Positions 42,198 through 53,507 of a stretch of 64,000 nt of DNA are shown piece by piece. The stretch covers positions 7,898,001-7,962,000 of the forward strand of contig NZ_JASTLC010000001.1 of NCBI RefSeq assembly GCF_030499575.1. The letters are read 5' to 3'. The DNA comes from Streptomyces sp. DG2A-72 (GTDB lineage Bacteria > Actinomycetota > Actinomycetes > Streptomycetales > Streptomycetaceae). How positions within the stretch are numbered: position 1 is the first letter of the stretch; each line of letters starts with the position of its first letter. A program made the translations under genes and the position numbers. The notes beneath the pieces are model-generated. The model saw only the letters and a list, made by a program, of their open reading frames with translations. It ran no database searches and was not told the DNA's origin.

Positions 42198-42878
42198 TCA
42201 GGCGCGGGTCGCCCACACGTAACGGTGTTCCGGGCGGCCCGCGTCGCCGTACTTGAGGGTGAGACGGGCCCGTCCGGTGCGTTCCAGGAGCTTCAGATAG
42301 CGCTGGGCGGTCTGGCGGCTGACCCCGGTCCGCTCGGCGATCTCCTGCGCCGACAGCGGTCCGTCGGCGCTCATCAGGCACTGACGGACCAGCTCCACGG
42401 TGGTGGGGGAGTGCCCTTTGGGCAGGTCGGGCTCCGACGGTGCCGAGAGCGCGCCGAAGATACGGTCCACCTCGGCCTGCTCCGCCTCGCCGCCGCCGTC
42501 GAGGGTGCGGCGCAGCTCCGCATACGCCTCCAGCTTGGCCCGCAGCCCCGCGAAGGCGAACGGCTTGACCAGGTACTGCAGCGCGCCCTGTCGCATCGCC
42601 GCCTGCACGGTCGTGATGTCCCGGGCCGCCGTCACCATGATCACGTCGGTCTGGTGGCCGCGGCGGCGCATCTCCTGGACGACCGCAAGTCCCGTCTCGT
42701 CGGGCAGATAGTGGTCCATGAGGACGAGGTCCAGTCGCGGCAGCGACTCCACCTGGCGCAGCGCCTCCTCCGCGCTGTGCGCCTCGCCGGCCACATGGAA
42801 GCCCGGCACCTTCTCGACGTAGGCGGCGTTCACCCGGGCGACCCGGGTGTCGTCGTCCACGACCAGGACCTCGATCAT
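42198..42878 (-). CDS. CitB/DctR-family response regulator
   Basis: 226 residues. The receiver domain starts MIEVLVVDDDTRVARVNAAY with the phospho-Asp in LVLMDHYLPDETG (about residue 54) and Lys in YLVKPFAF. The C-terminal region has an HTH typical of CitB-type regulators (AQEIAERTGVSRQTAQRYLK). ATG 42878 overlaps the kinase stop (ATGA), so the pair is co-translated. Such regulators control uptake of citrate, fumarate or related acids; the adjacent acetate-type symporter is a likely target (inference). Confidence 0.92.
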   Translation of the reverse strand: MIEVLVVDDDTRVARVNAAYVEKVPGFHVAGEAHSAEEALRQVESLPRLDLVLMDHYLPDETGLAVVQEMRRRGHQTDVIMVTAARDITTVQAAMRQGALQYLVKPFAFAGLRAKLEAYAELRRTLDGGGEAEQAEVDRIFGALSAPSEPDLPKGHSPTTVELVRQCLMSADGPLSAQEIAERTGVSRQTAQRYLKLLERTGRARLTLKYGDAGRPEHRYVWATRA

Positions 42879-44551
42879 CGCGACTCCTCCTCGGCGGCGC
42901 TCGCCGGTGCCGACGGGACCGTGAGGGCCGGTTCCAGGTCCGGCTCGGTCAGTGCCTCGGGCAGGACGACGGTGAACTCCGCGCCCCCGCCGTGCGCCTC
43001 GCCCACAGCCGCGCTGCCCCCCTGCCGCTCGGCGAGCCTGCGCACCAGGGAGAGCCCGATGCCGCGCTTGCCGTGCGCGGGCGGCTGCTTGGTGGACCAC
43101 CCCTCGGTGAAGACCAACTCCCGCTGCTCCGCCGGGATCCCGGGCCCCGTGTCGCGCACCCTGAGGACGACGGTCCGTCCCTCGGCGCGCAATTCGACCT
43201 CCACGCGCGTGTGCATCGTGCCCGCGACGGCGTCGAGAGCGTTGTCGACGAGGTTGCCGACGACCGTGACCAGCCCGCGGGGATCGACCAGCCGGTCCGG
43301 CAGCCGCGTCCCGTCCGAGACGCGCAGGGCGACTCCGCGCTCCGCGGCGACGGTCGCCTTGCCGACCAGCAGGGCGGCGAGCAGGGGGTCCTCGATCTTC
43401 TCCGTGACCTGCTCCGCCGTCGCCCGGTGGTCGCCGACCACCTCTCCCACGAAGTCCACGGCGTCGTCGTACATCTCCAGCTCGAGCAGGCCCAGGAGCG
43501 TGTGCATGCGGTTGGCGTGTTCGTGGTCCTGGGCGCGCAGGGCGTCGATCAGGCCGCGCGTCGAGTCGAGTTCCCGGCCCAGCTGCTCCAGCTCGGTGCG
43601 GTCGCGCAGGGTGGCGACGGCGCCGCCGTCGTCGGTGGGCATCCGGTTGGCGATCAGGACACGCTGGCCGCGCACTGTGAGCAGATCGGTGCCCGTTACC
43701 CGCCCGGACAGGACATCGGCGGTACGTCCCTCGCCGAGCGCCTCGTCGGGGGAGCGGCCCACCGCCTCGTCGCCGATGCTCAGCAGGCGCTGTGCCTCGT
43801 CGTTGAGGAGGCGGACCCGGCCCGCGCGGTCCAGGGCGACGACTCCCTCCCGGATGCCGTGGAGCATGGCCTCACGCTCCGCGAGCAGTCCCGAGATGTC
43901 GGAGAAGGCCAGGTCCCGGGTCTGCCGCTGGACCCGCCGGGAGATGAGCCAGGCGGCCAGCGCGCCGACGGCCAGGGCTCCACCCGCGTACGCCAGCAGC
44001 TCCGGGATCGCGTGGATCAGCAGGGCCCGGACACTGTCGTACGCGATGCCCACCGAGACCGCCCCGACGATCTCCCCGTCGCTGTCCCGCAGCGGCACCT
44101 TGCCACGGGCGGAGCGGCCCAGCGTGCCCTCGTCGATCTCCATGACCTCCTGGCCGGCGAGCGCCTCGCTGGGGTCGGTGGAGACGTGCTTGCCGATCTG
44201 CGCTGGCTCGGTGTGCGACCAGCGCACCCCGCGTGTGTCCATGATCACGACGTACTCGGCCTTGGTGGCCTTGCGGATCTTCTCTGCCTCCCGCTGAACC
44301 GGCCCGCCGGCCGTCGGCGGAGTGTTCTCGACCTGCTCCGCGAGCTGGGGCTGGGCCGCTGCGGTCTGTGCGATCGAGAGAGCTCGGCGCATCGCCTGGT
44401 CGTCCAGCTGGTCGCTGAGCGGCGCGAGGAACAGCCCGGTCGCGAGTACCGCGACGCCCGCGGCGATCGCCACCTGCATCAGCAGCACCTGCGAGAACAC
44501 CCGGCGCGGCAGACCGAGCCGCAGACGGCGTGCGGGGGGAGTGGGGCTCAT
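42875..44551 (-). CDS. CitA/DcuS-family sensor histidine kinase
   Basis: 558 residues. Membrane helix near residues 18-40, an extracytoplasmic PAS-type (PDC) sensor with YVVIMDTRGVRWSHTEPAQIG, a second helix near 175-195 (LLAYAGGALAVGALAAWLI), a cytosolic PAS (REGVVALDRAGRVRLLNDEA), an H-box DHEHANRMHTLLGLLELEM with the phospho-His about residue 348, and HATPase_c with NLVDNALDAV and GIPAEQR. This is the citrate/C4-dicarboxylate sensor layout. ATG 44551 is preferred over a TTG two codons earlier. It is coupled to the response regulator (ATGA). Confidence 0.92.
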   Translation of the reverse strand: MSPTPPARRLRLGLPRRVFSQVLLMQVAIAAGVAVLATGLFLAPLSDQLDDQAMRRALSIAQTAAAQPQLAEQVENTPPTAGGPVQREAEKIRKATKAEYVVIMDTRGVRWSHTEPAQIGKHVSTDPSEALAGQEVMEIDEGTLGRSARGKVPLRDSDGEIVGAVSVGIAYDSVRALLIHAIPELLAYAGGALAVGALAAWLISRRVQRQTRDLAFSDISGLLAEREAMLHGIREGVVALDRAGRVRLLNDEAQRLLSIGDEAVGRSPDEALGEGRTADVLSGRVTGTDLLTVRGQRVLIANRMPTDDGGAVATLRDRTELEQLGRELDSTRGLIDALRAQDHEHANRMHTLLGLLELEMYDDAVDFVGEVVGDHRATAEQVTEKIEDPLLAALLVGKATVAAERGVALRVSDGTRLPDRLVDPRGLVTVVGNLVDNALDAVAGTMHTRVEVELRAEGRTVVLRVRDTGPGIPAEQRELVFTEGWSTKQPPAHGKRGIGLSLVRRLAERQGGSAAVGEAHGGGAEFTVVLPEALTEPDLEPALTVPSAPASAAEEESR

Positions 44552-44596
44552 ACCCAAGACGTTACGCGGACGTGCCGGAGCAGCCGTAGGGGTGTG

Positions 44597-44618
44597 GCAT
44601 GGATCTCTTGATCAATGC
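44597..44618. repeat. Inverted repeat upstream of the CitA-type kinase
   Basis: GCATGGATC-TCTT-GATCAATGC is a 9-bp inverted repeat with one mismatch, 46 bases upstream of the kinase ATG and overlapping the stop of the ferredoxin-like gene. It is a candidate operator for autoregulation. Confidence 0.4.
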
Positions 44619-45619
44619 ATGGACAGGCGCTGCCTGCGGACATGCTGTGCTGCGGTGCCCTGATGTCGGTCGTGCGGTCGGCTCGCGAGCGCCGCCGGTG
44701 TGAGCTCGCGCACCGCCACCACGTCCATCCGCGCGGGTGAGCCGAGCACGGACGCGCCGCAGCTCTCCGGGCGGGGCGGAAGCGACGCACCCTGGGCGAC
44801 GACCACGCGCCAGTGACGCCCGTCCGCGTGGGCGACGGTCACCTCCCAGCGCGGTGCCGCGCCGTCCGTCCGTACGACCGTCAGCGCGTCCGCGGTGGAT
44901 TCGCGGGCCGCCGTGCGGACCGCGAGTTCGGCCGCCTGAGCGGGCCGTTCCCAGGCTGAGCTACCCCGGCACCCCTCCAGGACGATCCGTCCCTCCTGCA
45001 CGCCGTGCAGGATCTCCTTGACGGCGGGCGCCTCGACCCTGCCGTAGGCGTAGCCGTACGGCAGGACGAGCAGCGTCGGCGAGAAGCGGTGACCGCCCAG
45101 ATGGGTGACTTCCCAGACCCCCTCGACCCCGGAGGCGGCGAGTGCGGCCGCCAAGGGACGGCCGAGGAGCGCGCAGCAGCGGTCCCGCTTGCCGTTGGTG
45201 CACACGAGCGCGAGCGGATCACCGGCGTGGGGCCGCCCGCCGAGCGCCGTGCCGACACTGCGGTGGTCGCCTCTGCCGAGCGCGGCGAAGTCGAGGTCGA
45301 GCAGGCGCCACGGGTCGCGGACGGTGGCCCCGTGCAGCCACACGTTGCCGGGCACGGTGTGGGCCACGTACACCTGACGCGCGGTGGGGGTGCCGAGGTC
45401 GGCATGGCGTCCGGGGCGCCGGATGAGTGCGATGCGTACGCCGGTGCCCTCGGCGGCGGCCTCCAGGGCGCGTCCCAGCGCGGGATCCAGATGGCTCGAA
45501 GTGAGCGCCTTGACACCCCAGGGACCTGGCTGCTCCAGCAGCAGCCAGGTCGTCGCGGTCGCCGCGGTTCCCGAAATGGGCTCGTCGAGGTCTCGAGAGA
45601 CGCTTGCACACGTACTCAC
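44612..45619 (-). CDS. Sucrase/ferredoxin-like [2Fe-2S] thioredoxin-fold protein, iron-regulated
   Basis: 335 residues. The sequence matches the sucrase/ferredoxin-like family: GPWGVKALTSSHLDPALG, then LALVCTNGKRDRCCALLGRPLA with the cluster-binding cysteines and EVTHLGGHRFSPTLLVLPYG with the family histidine. Such proteins hold a [2Fe-2S] cluster and are often tied to siderophore iron release. The GTG at 45619 lies seven bases after a TAGGCT -10-like element, and an iron box (45622-45636) covers that element, predicting repression by an IdeR/DmdR1-type regulator when iron is plentiful and possibly a leaderless mRNA. The substrate is not known. Confidence 0.88.
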   Translation of the reverse strand: MSTCASVSRDLDEPISGTAATATTWLLLEQPGPWGVKALTSSHLDPALGRALEAAAEGTGVRIALIRRPGRHADLGTPTARQVYVAHTVPGNVWLHGATVRDPWRLLDLDFAALGRGDHRSVGTALGGRPHAGDPLALVCTNGKRDRCCALLGRPLAAALAASGVEGVWEVTHLGGHRFSPTLLVLPYGYAYGRVEAPAVKEILHGVQEGRIVLEGCRGSSAWERPAQAAELAVRTAARESTADALTVVRTDGAAPRWEVTVAHADGRHWRVVVAQGASLPPRPESCGASVLGSPARMDVVAVRELTPAALASRPHDRHQGTAAQHVRRQRLSMH

Positions 45620-45621
45620 AG

Positions 45622-45636
45622 AGGTGAGCCTAACCT
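45622..45636 (-). promoter_or_regulatory. Iron box (IdeR/DmdR1-type operator) over the -10 region
   Basis: Minus-strand AGGTTAGGCTCACCT matches the core of the actinobacterial iron box (TTAGGTTAGGCTAACCTAA) at nearly every position. It overlaps TAGGCT, a plausible -10 for the ferredoxin-like gene starting three bases further on. Confidence 0.65.
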
Positions 45637-45674
45637 GACTTGATCCAGGGCGACTTCCGGGCCCGCTCGACGTC

Positions 45675-46931
45675 CTACTCCGGCAGCGGTTGGGGCGGCC
45701 TCGGGCCCTCGTAGAGTCCGCTCGGGCGCATGCGCAGCGGGAGCTCGCCGTACTCCTCCAGGGCGTGGGCGATCCAGCCCGCCGTACGGGCCACGGCGAA
45801 GATCGTCTCGCCGGCCGTGGCCGGCATGCCGCTGGATGCGGTGAGCACGGCGAGTGCCAGGTCGACGTTGGCGTGCAACGGGGTGTGCCGGGCGGTGGTG
45901 GCCACGATGTCGCGGGCCGCGGCGAGGGCGGGTGCGGCCCGGGGGATCTCCTCCAGAAGGGCGAACAGCGCACGCGCGCGTGGGTCCTCGCCGGCGTAGA
46001 GCCGGTGGCCGAGCCCCGGGATACGGCGCCCTGAGCGCAGCTCGTCCGCGATCACGGGTCCGGCGTCGCCCTGGTCGAGGACGTCCAGCAGCAGGCGGTG
46101 GACGAGTCCGCTCGCGGCGCCGTGCAAGGGGCCCTCGATGACGCCGAGGCCCGCGGAGACGGCCGCGTAGGCGTGTGCGCGGGCCGATGCGGCGACGCGT
46201 ACCGCGAGTGTGGAGGCGGCCAGGTCGTGGTCGACGAGGAGTCCGAGTGCGGTGTCCAGGACGTGCAGCGAGGCCTCGTCGGCCTCCCGTCCGCTGAGCC
46301 GCGCCCACAGCCGGCGGGCCAGCGGGCCCTCGTCGCCGTGGCCGGGTCGCATCGGCGGCAGAGCGGCGACGAGCGTGGGGATGAGGATGCGGGCCGTGCC
46401 GAGAACAGCTTCCTCGGACAGGTCGAAGCGCAGCGGATCCGCCGTCGCGGCGGCGATCGCGGCAACCCGCAACCGGTCGGTCGGGTCGGTGTGCTCGGGC
46501 AGCGCGGCGACGGCGCGGCGGGCGACGGCGACGGATGCCTCGGGGGCGGTGAAGTCGGTGCCGGGGCGCAGCTGCCCGGTCCACAGCCACTCGGCGACCT
46601 CTTCGTAGGTGTGGCGTGCGGCCAGCTCGGCCGCGTCGACGCCGCGGTAGTAGTACCGGTCCGTGTCGATGAGCGTGATGCGGGTGCGCACGGACAGCTC
46701 GCCGCCCGAGGCCGGACTCCCGCCGCCGACCCGCCTGTTGCGCCGTGCCAGCGCCTCGACCTCCTTCGCGTCGAAGGTGCTGCTCCGGCCGCCCGGCACT
46801 CGGCGGCTGCTGAGCTGACCGCGGCTCACGTACGCGTACACGGTCTCGGCCTTCACACCCAGAAGCTCGGCGGCCTCCTTGGTGCTCAGCCGCCGTTCCG
46901 AGCGACTGGGGGCGGGTTCTTGATCGGGCAT
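45675..46931 (-). CDS. Citrate synthase-family protein with N-terminal helix-turn-helix
   Basis: 418 residues. Residues about 15-60 form a MerR/excisionase-type HTH (STKEAAELLGVKAETVYAYV, VPGGRSSTFDAKEVEALARR). The rest is citrate synthase: EGPLHGAASGLV and GLGHRLYAGEDPRA provide the two histidines and HANVDLALAVL the catalytic Asp. The fusion suggests a DNA-binding citrate synthase or a regulator using the fold as a sensor. It is divergent from citA across a palindrome-rich promoter. The start could be ATG 46931 (GGTGA five bases before) or GTG 46940. Enzyme activity is plausible but unproven. Confidence 0.88.
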   Translation of the reverse strand: MPDQEPAPSRSERRLSTKEAAELLGVKAETVYAYVSRGQLSSRRVPGGRSSTFDAKEVEALARRNRRVGGGSPASGGELSVRTRITLIDTDRYYYRGVDAAELAARHTYEEVAEWLWTGQLRPGTDFTAPEASVAVARRAVAALPEHTDPTDRLRVAAIAAATADPLRFDLSEEAVLGTARILIPTLVAALPPMRPGHGDEGPLARRLWARLSGREADEASLHVLDTALGLLVDHDLAASTLAVRVAASARAHAYAAVSAGLGVIEGPLHGAASGLVHRLLLDVLDQGDAGPVIADELRSGRRIPGLGHRLYAGEDPRARALFALLEEIPRAAPALAAARDIVATTARHTPLHANVDLALAVLTASSGMPATAGETIFAVARTAGWIAHALEEYGELPLRMRPSGLYEGPRPPQPLPE

Positions 46932-46961
46932 GGAGGTCACCGTATCCGTCTTGCAGGTTCA

Positions 46962-47027
46962 TTGATCTCAGATTGATTGAATCAATATTGACAGAGATTG
47001 AGTCAAGAGTGGACAGTCAAATCAAGT
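46962..47027. promoter_or_regulatory. Palindromic TTGA/TCAA operator cluster between the citrate synthase genes
   Basis: A perfect 15-bp palindrome, ATTGATT-G-AATCAAT (46972-46986), is followed by TTGAGTCAA (46998-47006) and further TTGA and TCAA half-sites on both sides. The patch is strikingly A+T-rich for this genome and lies in the shared promoter region, ending just before the citA ribosome-binding site. It is a strong candidate operator for coordinated control of both genes. Confidence 0.6.
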
Positions 47028-47041
47028 TCAGGGAGGAAAAC

Positions 47042-48205
47042 ATGTCCGTCAACAGGTCCGCAACCACTCTTGTCGACGTACCGCGAGGGCTCGCGGGTGT
47101 CGTCGTGACCGACACCGAGATCGGCGACGTGCGAGGGCTGGAGGGCTTCTACCACTACCGGCAGTACTCGGCCGTCGAGCTGGCGCAGGCCCGCAGTTTC
47201 GAGGACGTCTGGCATCTTCTGGTCCTCGGCGAGCTGCCGGACGCCGAGCGCGGTGCCGCGTTCTCCGCCAAGACCGCAGCCTTGCGCCGACTGCCCGACG
47301 AGGTGCGCGTGGCACTGCCTGTCATCGCGGCGGCGAGCGCCCGGTCCGGCCCGCTCGCCAGTATGCGTACGGCGCTGTCGTTGCTGGGTGCGGCCAAGGG
47401 CTTCCGGCCGGTGTACGACATCGACGCGGACGGGCGCCGCCGGGACGCCCTCGTCGCGGCCGCCGCCGTGCCGACGCTGCTGACCGCACTGCACCGGCTG
47501 GGGATCGGGCTCGAGCCGGTGGAGCCGCGGGAGGACCTCTCGTACGCGGCGAACTACCTGTACATGTTGACGGGTTCGGAGCCGGACCCGCAGCGGACCC
47601 GGGCGATCGAGCAATACTTGATCTCAACCATTGACCATGGCTTCAATGCATCAACCTTTACGGCGCGCGTCATCACATCAACCGGAGCGGATGTGGCCGC
47701 GTGCCTGGTGGGGGCCGTGGGTGCGCTGTCCGGCCCGCTGCACGGCGGGGCTCCCAGCCGGGCACTCGACACCCTGGACGCCATCGGCACGCCCGAACGC
47801 ATCGACTCCTGGATCCGCGAGCGCGTCCTGGCCGGCGAGCGCATCATGGGCTTCGGGCACCCTGTCTACCGCACGGAGGACCCCCGCTCCCGGATGCTCC
47901 GCGAGATCGCCCAGAGCTTCGGCGGCCCACGCGTCGACTTCGCCGTCGAGGTCGAGCGGCGGGTCGAGGCGATCCTCGCCGAGCTGAAGCCGGGCCGCGA
48001 ACTCCACACGAACGTCGAGTTCTACGCGGGCGTGGTCATGGAACTCTGCGGTCTGCCGCGCGAGATGTTCACCCCGACGTTCGCGGCGGCGCGGGCGGTG
48101 GGCTGGAGCGCCAACATCCTGGAACAGGCTGAGGACTCGAAGATCATCCGTCCGGTGGCGCGATATGTGGGGCCGGGAGCGCCGGTTGGCGTACCGGCAG
48201 CCTGA
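47042..48205 (+). CDS. citA: Citrate synthase
   Basis: 387 residues. Condenses oxaloacetate and acetyl-CoA to citrate at the entry to the TCA cycle. Visible family motifs: GPLHGGAPSRALDTLDAIGT (substrate His), MGFGHPVYRTEDPRSRML (His) and LHTNVEFYAGVVMELCGLP, where the usual catalytic Asp of NVDFY is Glu. ATG 47042 follows GGGAGGA by six bases; the region upstream is operator DNA, not coding. An A+T-rich patch with TTGA/TCAA sites lies inside the gene at 47611-47675. It is divergent from the HTH-citrate synthase and likely co-regulated. Confidence 0.9.
   Translation: MSVNRSATTLVDVPRGLAGVVVTDTEIGDVRGLEGFYHYRQYSAVELAQARSFEDVWHLLVLGELPDAERGAAFSAKTAALRRLPDEVRVALPVIAAASARSGPLASMRTALSLLGAAKGFRPVYDIDADGRRRDALVAAAAVPTLLTALHRLGIGLEPVEPREDLSYAANYLYMLTGSEPDPQRTRAIEQYLISTIDHGFNASTFTARVITSTGADVAACLVGAVGALSGPLHGGAPSRALDTLDAIGTPERIDSWIRERVLAGERIMGFGHPVYRTEDPRSRMLREIAQSFGGPRVDFAVEVERRVEAILAELKPGRELHTNVEFYAGVVMELCGLPREMFTPTFAAARAVGWSANILEQAEDSKIIRPVARYVGPGAPVGVPAA
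47611..47675. promoter_or_regulatory. A+T-rich TTGA/TCAA cluster inside citA
   Basis: Within codons for QYLISTIDHGFNASTFTARV the gene abandons its G/C-ending codon habit. The DNA carries TTGATCTCA (also found at 46963-46971 upstream), TTGACC, TTCAATG and CATCAAC. It may be a second operator allowing looping, or a codon-usage oddity. Confidence 0.35.
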
Positions 48206-48484
48206 AACTGGATATATGTTCCTTTACGGGGAAGTGCAGGCTTCGCCTTCGTCCGTCACTCTTGGGGATGTTCTGGCGGTGTGCGATTGAATTCACCCCG
48301 ACGAGTGATAACGAACTTGTAAAGAGGTGTATCTGCGCGAAGGCCTGAGGGGTTGGATAACTCGGGTGCTTGCCGTCCGGCGATCGCGGTTCGGACGCGC
48401 CGCTGGTCAAGGCTCGACGTATCCTGCCGTCGCCGCGCAGCAGCGTTGGCAGACGCTTGTGCCTTGAGACAGAGGAAATTGACA

Positions 48485-48724
48485 GTGAGTCAGATCATTC
48501 GCCGCCTCGGTGTATCTCCGCGCCTCCGGGGCAGCACGAACGGCGCGACGTGCCCCGACATCTTTGAATTGGCCGACGGCAATTTTGCCATTATCGGCAC
48601 GGATGTCACCGACTCGCTGGACTCGCAGTTGCCCGCCGACGCGGCTCGCGCCGACTATGAGCGCATCGTCGTGATCACCCGCGAGACCCTCGTCAAGGCG
48701 AAGGCCGATATCCCGGACGCCTGA
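48485..48724 (+). CDS. Small 79-residue conserved hypothetical protein
   Basis: Starts VSQIIRRLGVSPRLRGSTNG and continues TCPDIFELADGNFAIIGTDV, ending KAKADIPDA. No catalytic motif is seen. AGAGGA lies eight bases before the GTG. It converges on the DUF6082 gene 68 bases downstream; small proteins of this type accompany DUF6082 genes in Streptomyces (from memory), so a shared role is possible. Function unknown. Confidence 0.65.
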   Translation: MSQIIRRLGVSPRLRGSTNGATCPDIFELADGNFAIIGTDVTDSLDSQLPADAARADYERIVVITRETLVKAKADIPDA

Positions 48725-48792
48725 GCCGTCATCGGTATCGCCGAAGGCGTCTGCCCGGTACGAGATCGCTTCGTGCCAGGTGGGCGCCTTCG

Positions 48793-49356
48793 TCATGGGG
48801 CGCCGGGCGGGTCTCCCACGACCCACCACTCCTCGGGGTCGGCCTCTTCGAGTTGGTGGAGCAGTTCGTCGACGATCAGGCCCAGACCGGCCTCTTCGGT
48901 GTCGGCCAGGCTGGCGCGCTGCTGCTGGCTGGCGTACCAGTACTCCCTCATGACCGGGTTCTGGAGCATCCCCCGAACGTGTTGGAAGAACTCGTCCTTG
49001 CTCAGGTTGCCGATGCGGTAGGAGGTGAGCAGGTTGGTGTACATGGCGTTGGCGAAGAGGTACTGGCGCCGCTGCTTCGGGGTGAGGTTTCCCTCGTAGT
49101 GGTCGAGTACCTCGGCGAGTTCGGGGTCGTCGATGGCCTTGCTCAGCAGCTCCCAGTGCTGACGCTGTTGCCAGGCCAGGTTGGCGCGGGTGTTCTGTGC
49201 GGTCCTGGCTTCGTCCTCCAGGCGTTCCACGCGTGCGCACAGCGCATTGAGACGGCCTCGTTCGGCCGCCTTGCAGGCGAGGGCACCCGCGACGACGCCG
49301 AGCCCGGCCGCGGCGACCGAGCCGAGTCCGCGTACCCCATACTTCCGTGTGGCCAT
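48793..49356 (-). CDS. DUF6082-family membrane-anchored protein
   Basis: 187 residues: MATRKYGVRGLGSVAAAGLG and a single hydrophobic segment, then a charged helical region (RLNALCARVERLEDEARTAQ), then the DUF6082 body (LAEVLDHYEGNLTPKQRRQY, FANAMYTNLLTSYRIGNLSK) and an acidic C-terminus. The protein is probably anchored by its N-terminus with the body in the cytoplasm. DUF6082 proteins are abundant and paralogous in Streptomyces but have no known function. ATG 49356 was chosen because upstream codons run into intergenic DNA; GGGGG lies just upstream. Confidence 0.75.
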   Translation of the reverse strand: MATRKYGVRGLGSVAAAGLGVVAGALACKAAERGRLNALCARVERLEDEARTAQNTRANLAWQQRQHWELLSKAIDDPELAEVLDHYEGNLTPKQRRQYLFANAMYTNLLTSYRIGNLSKDEFFQHVRGMLQNPVMREYWYASQQQRASLADTEEAGLGLIVDELLHQLEEADPEEWWVVGDPPGAP

Positions 49357-49674
49357 GTCAACCCCCGAATCAGGCGGCCGTCCGCCGGTCGTCGGGTGCG
49401 GGTCGACTGAGGGGGACCGGCGAGCGATGGGCGGCGCTTGCCGCCTCCAGGGTGCCGAGCGGCTCTGATCGGCGGGGAGGCGGAGAGGAGGCGCACAGAG
49501 GGATGCGAGGGTCGCACGCTCCGGCGCCATGCCCAACGTCTGCCCCGCGCGGGCTGCTAACAATCGTTCACTTCGCGGGGATTCTTTCCGCTCGTATCCT
49601 GGGGCGGCATTCACAGTTCGTACGCACGCCGAGCCGCGAGCCGGGGTGCGCGTTGGCGTGAGAGAGGTCGCACA
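49357..49674. other. Divergent intergenic region before the CobW-type gene
   Basis: 318 bases with no gene seen. TATCCT at 49596-49601 is a good -10-like element for the plus-strand GTPase, without a convincing -35. The remainder presumably serves the DUF6082 promoter. Confidence 0.4.
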
Positions 49675-50735
49675 TTGGTTCCGAGTCCGGGCCGGCCGCA
49701 GATCCCGGTCGTCGTGCTCGCCGGGTTCCTGGGCTCCGGCAAGACGACGCTGCTCAACCATCTGCTCCACCGCAGTGGCGGCAGCCGTATCGGGGCCATC
49801 GTCAATGATTTCGGTGCCATCGAGATCGACGCGATGGCCGTGGCGGGCGCGCTCGGCGACTCCACCGTGTTGCTCGGGAACGGCTGCCTGTGCTGTGCCG
49901 TCGACGTCAGTGAACTCGATCTCTACCTCGATCGGCTCGCCCGGCCCTCGGCCGGGATCGACGTCGTCGTCATCGAGGCCAGCGGCCTGGCCGAGCCGCA
50001 GGAGCTGGTGCGGATGGTGCTCGCCAGTGAACATCCGGGGATCGTGTACGGCGGTCTGATCGAGGTCGTCGACGCCGCCGAGTTCGACGGCACGCGCGCG
50101 AAGCACCCCGAGATCGACCGGCATCTCGCCCTCGCCGAACTCGTCGTCGTGAACAAGGTCGACCGGGCGCCCGACGGTGAGCGGGTCCTGGACGTCGTCC
50201 GGTCCCTCGTCGACCGCGCCGCCGTCGTGCCCGCCACCTACGGCCGCATCGATCCCGAGTTCCTCTTCGACTGCCGCCCCGCGGGCGAGCGGATCGGGCA
50301 GCTCACCTTCGACGACATCCACGATCACGGGGAAGACGGCCACGACCACGCAGGTCATCTGCACGCGGCCTACGACAGCCTGTCCTTCACCTCCGAAGTG
50401 CCCCTGAACCCACGCCGGTTGATGGAGTTCCTCGACAGCAGGCCCGAGGGGCTGTACCGGATCAAGGGGTACGTCGACTTCGGCCCCCATGACGCGAACA
50501 ACCGGTACGGCGTCCATGCCGTCGGACGGTTCCTCCGGTTCCGTCCCGAGCCCTGGGGCTCCGGCGACGCGCGCGTGACCCAGCTCGTGCTCATCGGCGC
50601 CGGCATCGATGCCCCGTCCCTCGGCAAGGAGCTGGAGGCGTGCAAGGACGACGCCCCACACGCCGACGAGCACGGCATGTGGGGCGTCCTGCGCTACGTA
50701 CAGGATCCCGAAGGGGATCTTGAGGAGCCCGGTCT

Positions 50736-50739
<4 letters not shown>
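49675..50739 (+). CDS. CobW/COG0523-family GTPase, probable metal chaperone
   Basis: 354 residues. GTPase features: Walker A GFLGSGKTTLLNH (about 14-26), CxCC metal motif GNGCLCC (about 67-73), Walker B-like VVIEASGLAEP, and NKVD (about 160). A His-rich segment DDIHDHGEDGHDHAGHLHAAY (about 218-238) would bind zinc, cobalt or nickel, and the C-terminal CobW domain (LYRIKGYVDFGP) follows. The family inserts metals into target enzymes, often under zinc starvation. TTG 49675 follows GAGAGG. The stop interlocks with parC (shared CTAG). Confidence 0.88.
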
Positions 50740-53192
<2,453 letters not shown>

Positions 53193-53507
53193 CGCTGCCT
53201 GGCTCCTCTGTCTACTGGTCGCTCGCCCACGGGCGCGCTCTTGCTGAAGCGTTGAATGAATCTGACGCGGACCATTGTGGACCGCTGCACTGACAACGCG
53301 GACCAGGACCCGGCGTCGGCCGTCCCGCCCGGCGTTCACAGGTGCCGCCCGCCTCAGGCGGGACAGCACGCCCGCAGGCTACGCGATCTCGCTCTGGGCG
53401 TACGTCGGGCGGGAACTTCGCCGACGCTCCGCACGCTTGCATACAGTGGCAGGACCGGCGGGATATCCGCAGTTACGACGAGTGTTTCCGCGATCGAAGG
53501 GACGTAC
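53193..53507. other. Divergent region between parC and the M16 peptidase operon
   Basis: 315 bases. Codons open on the plus strand upstream of 53508 look like non-coding DNA. TACAGT (53445-53450) could be a -10 for the peptidase operon, but no -35 fits. No terminator or repeat was seen. Confidence 0.4.
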
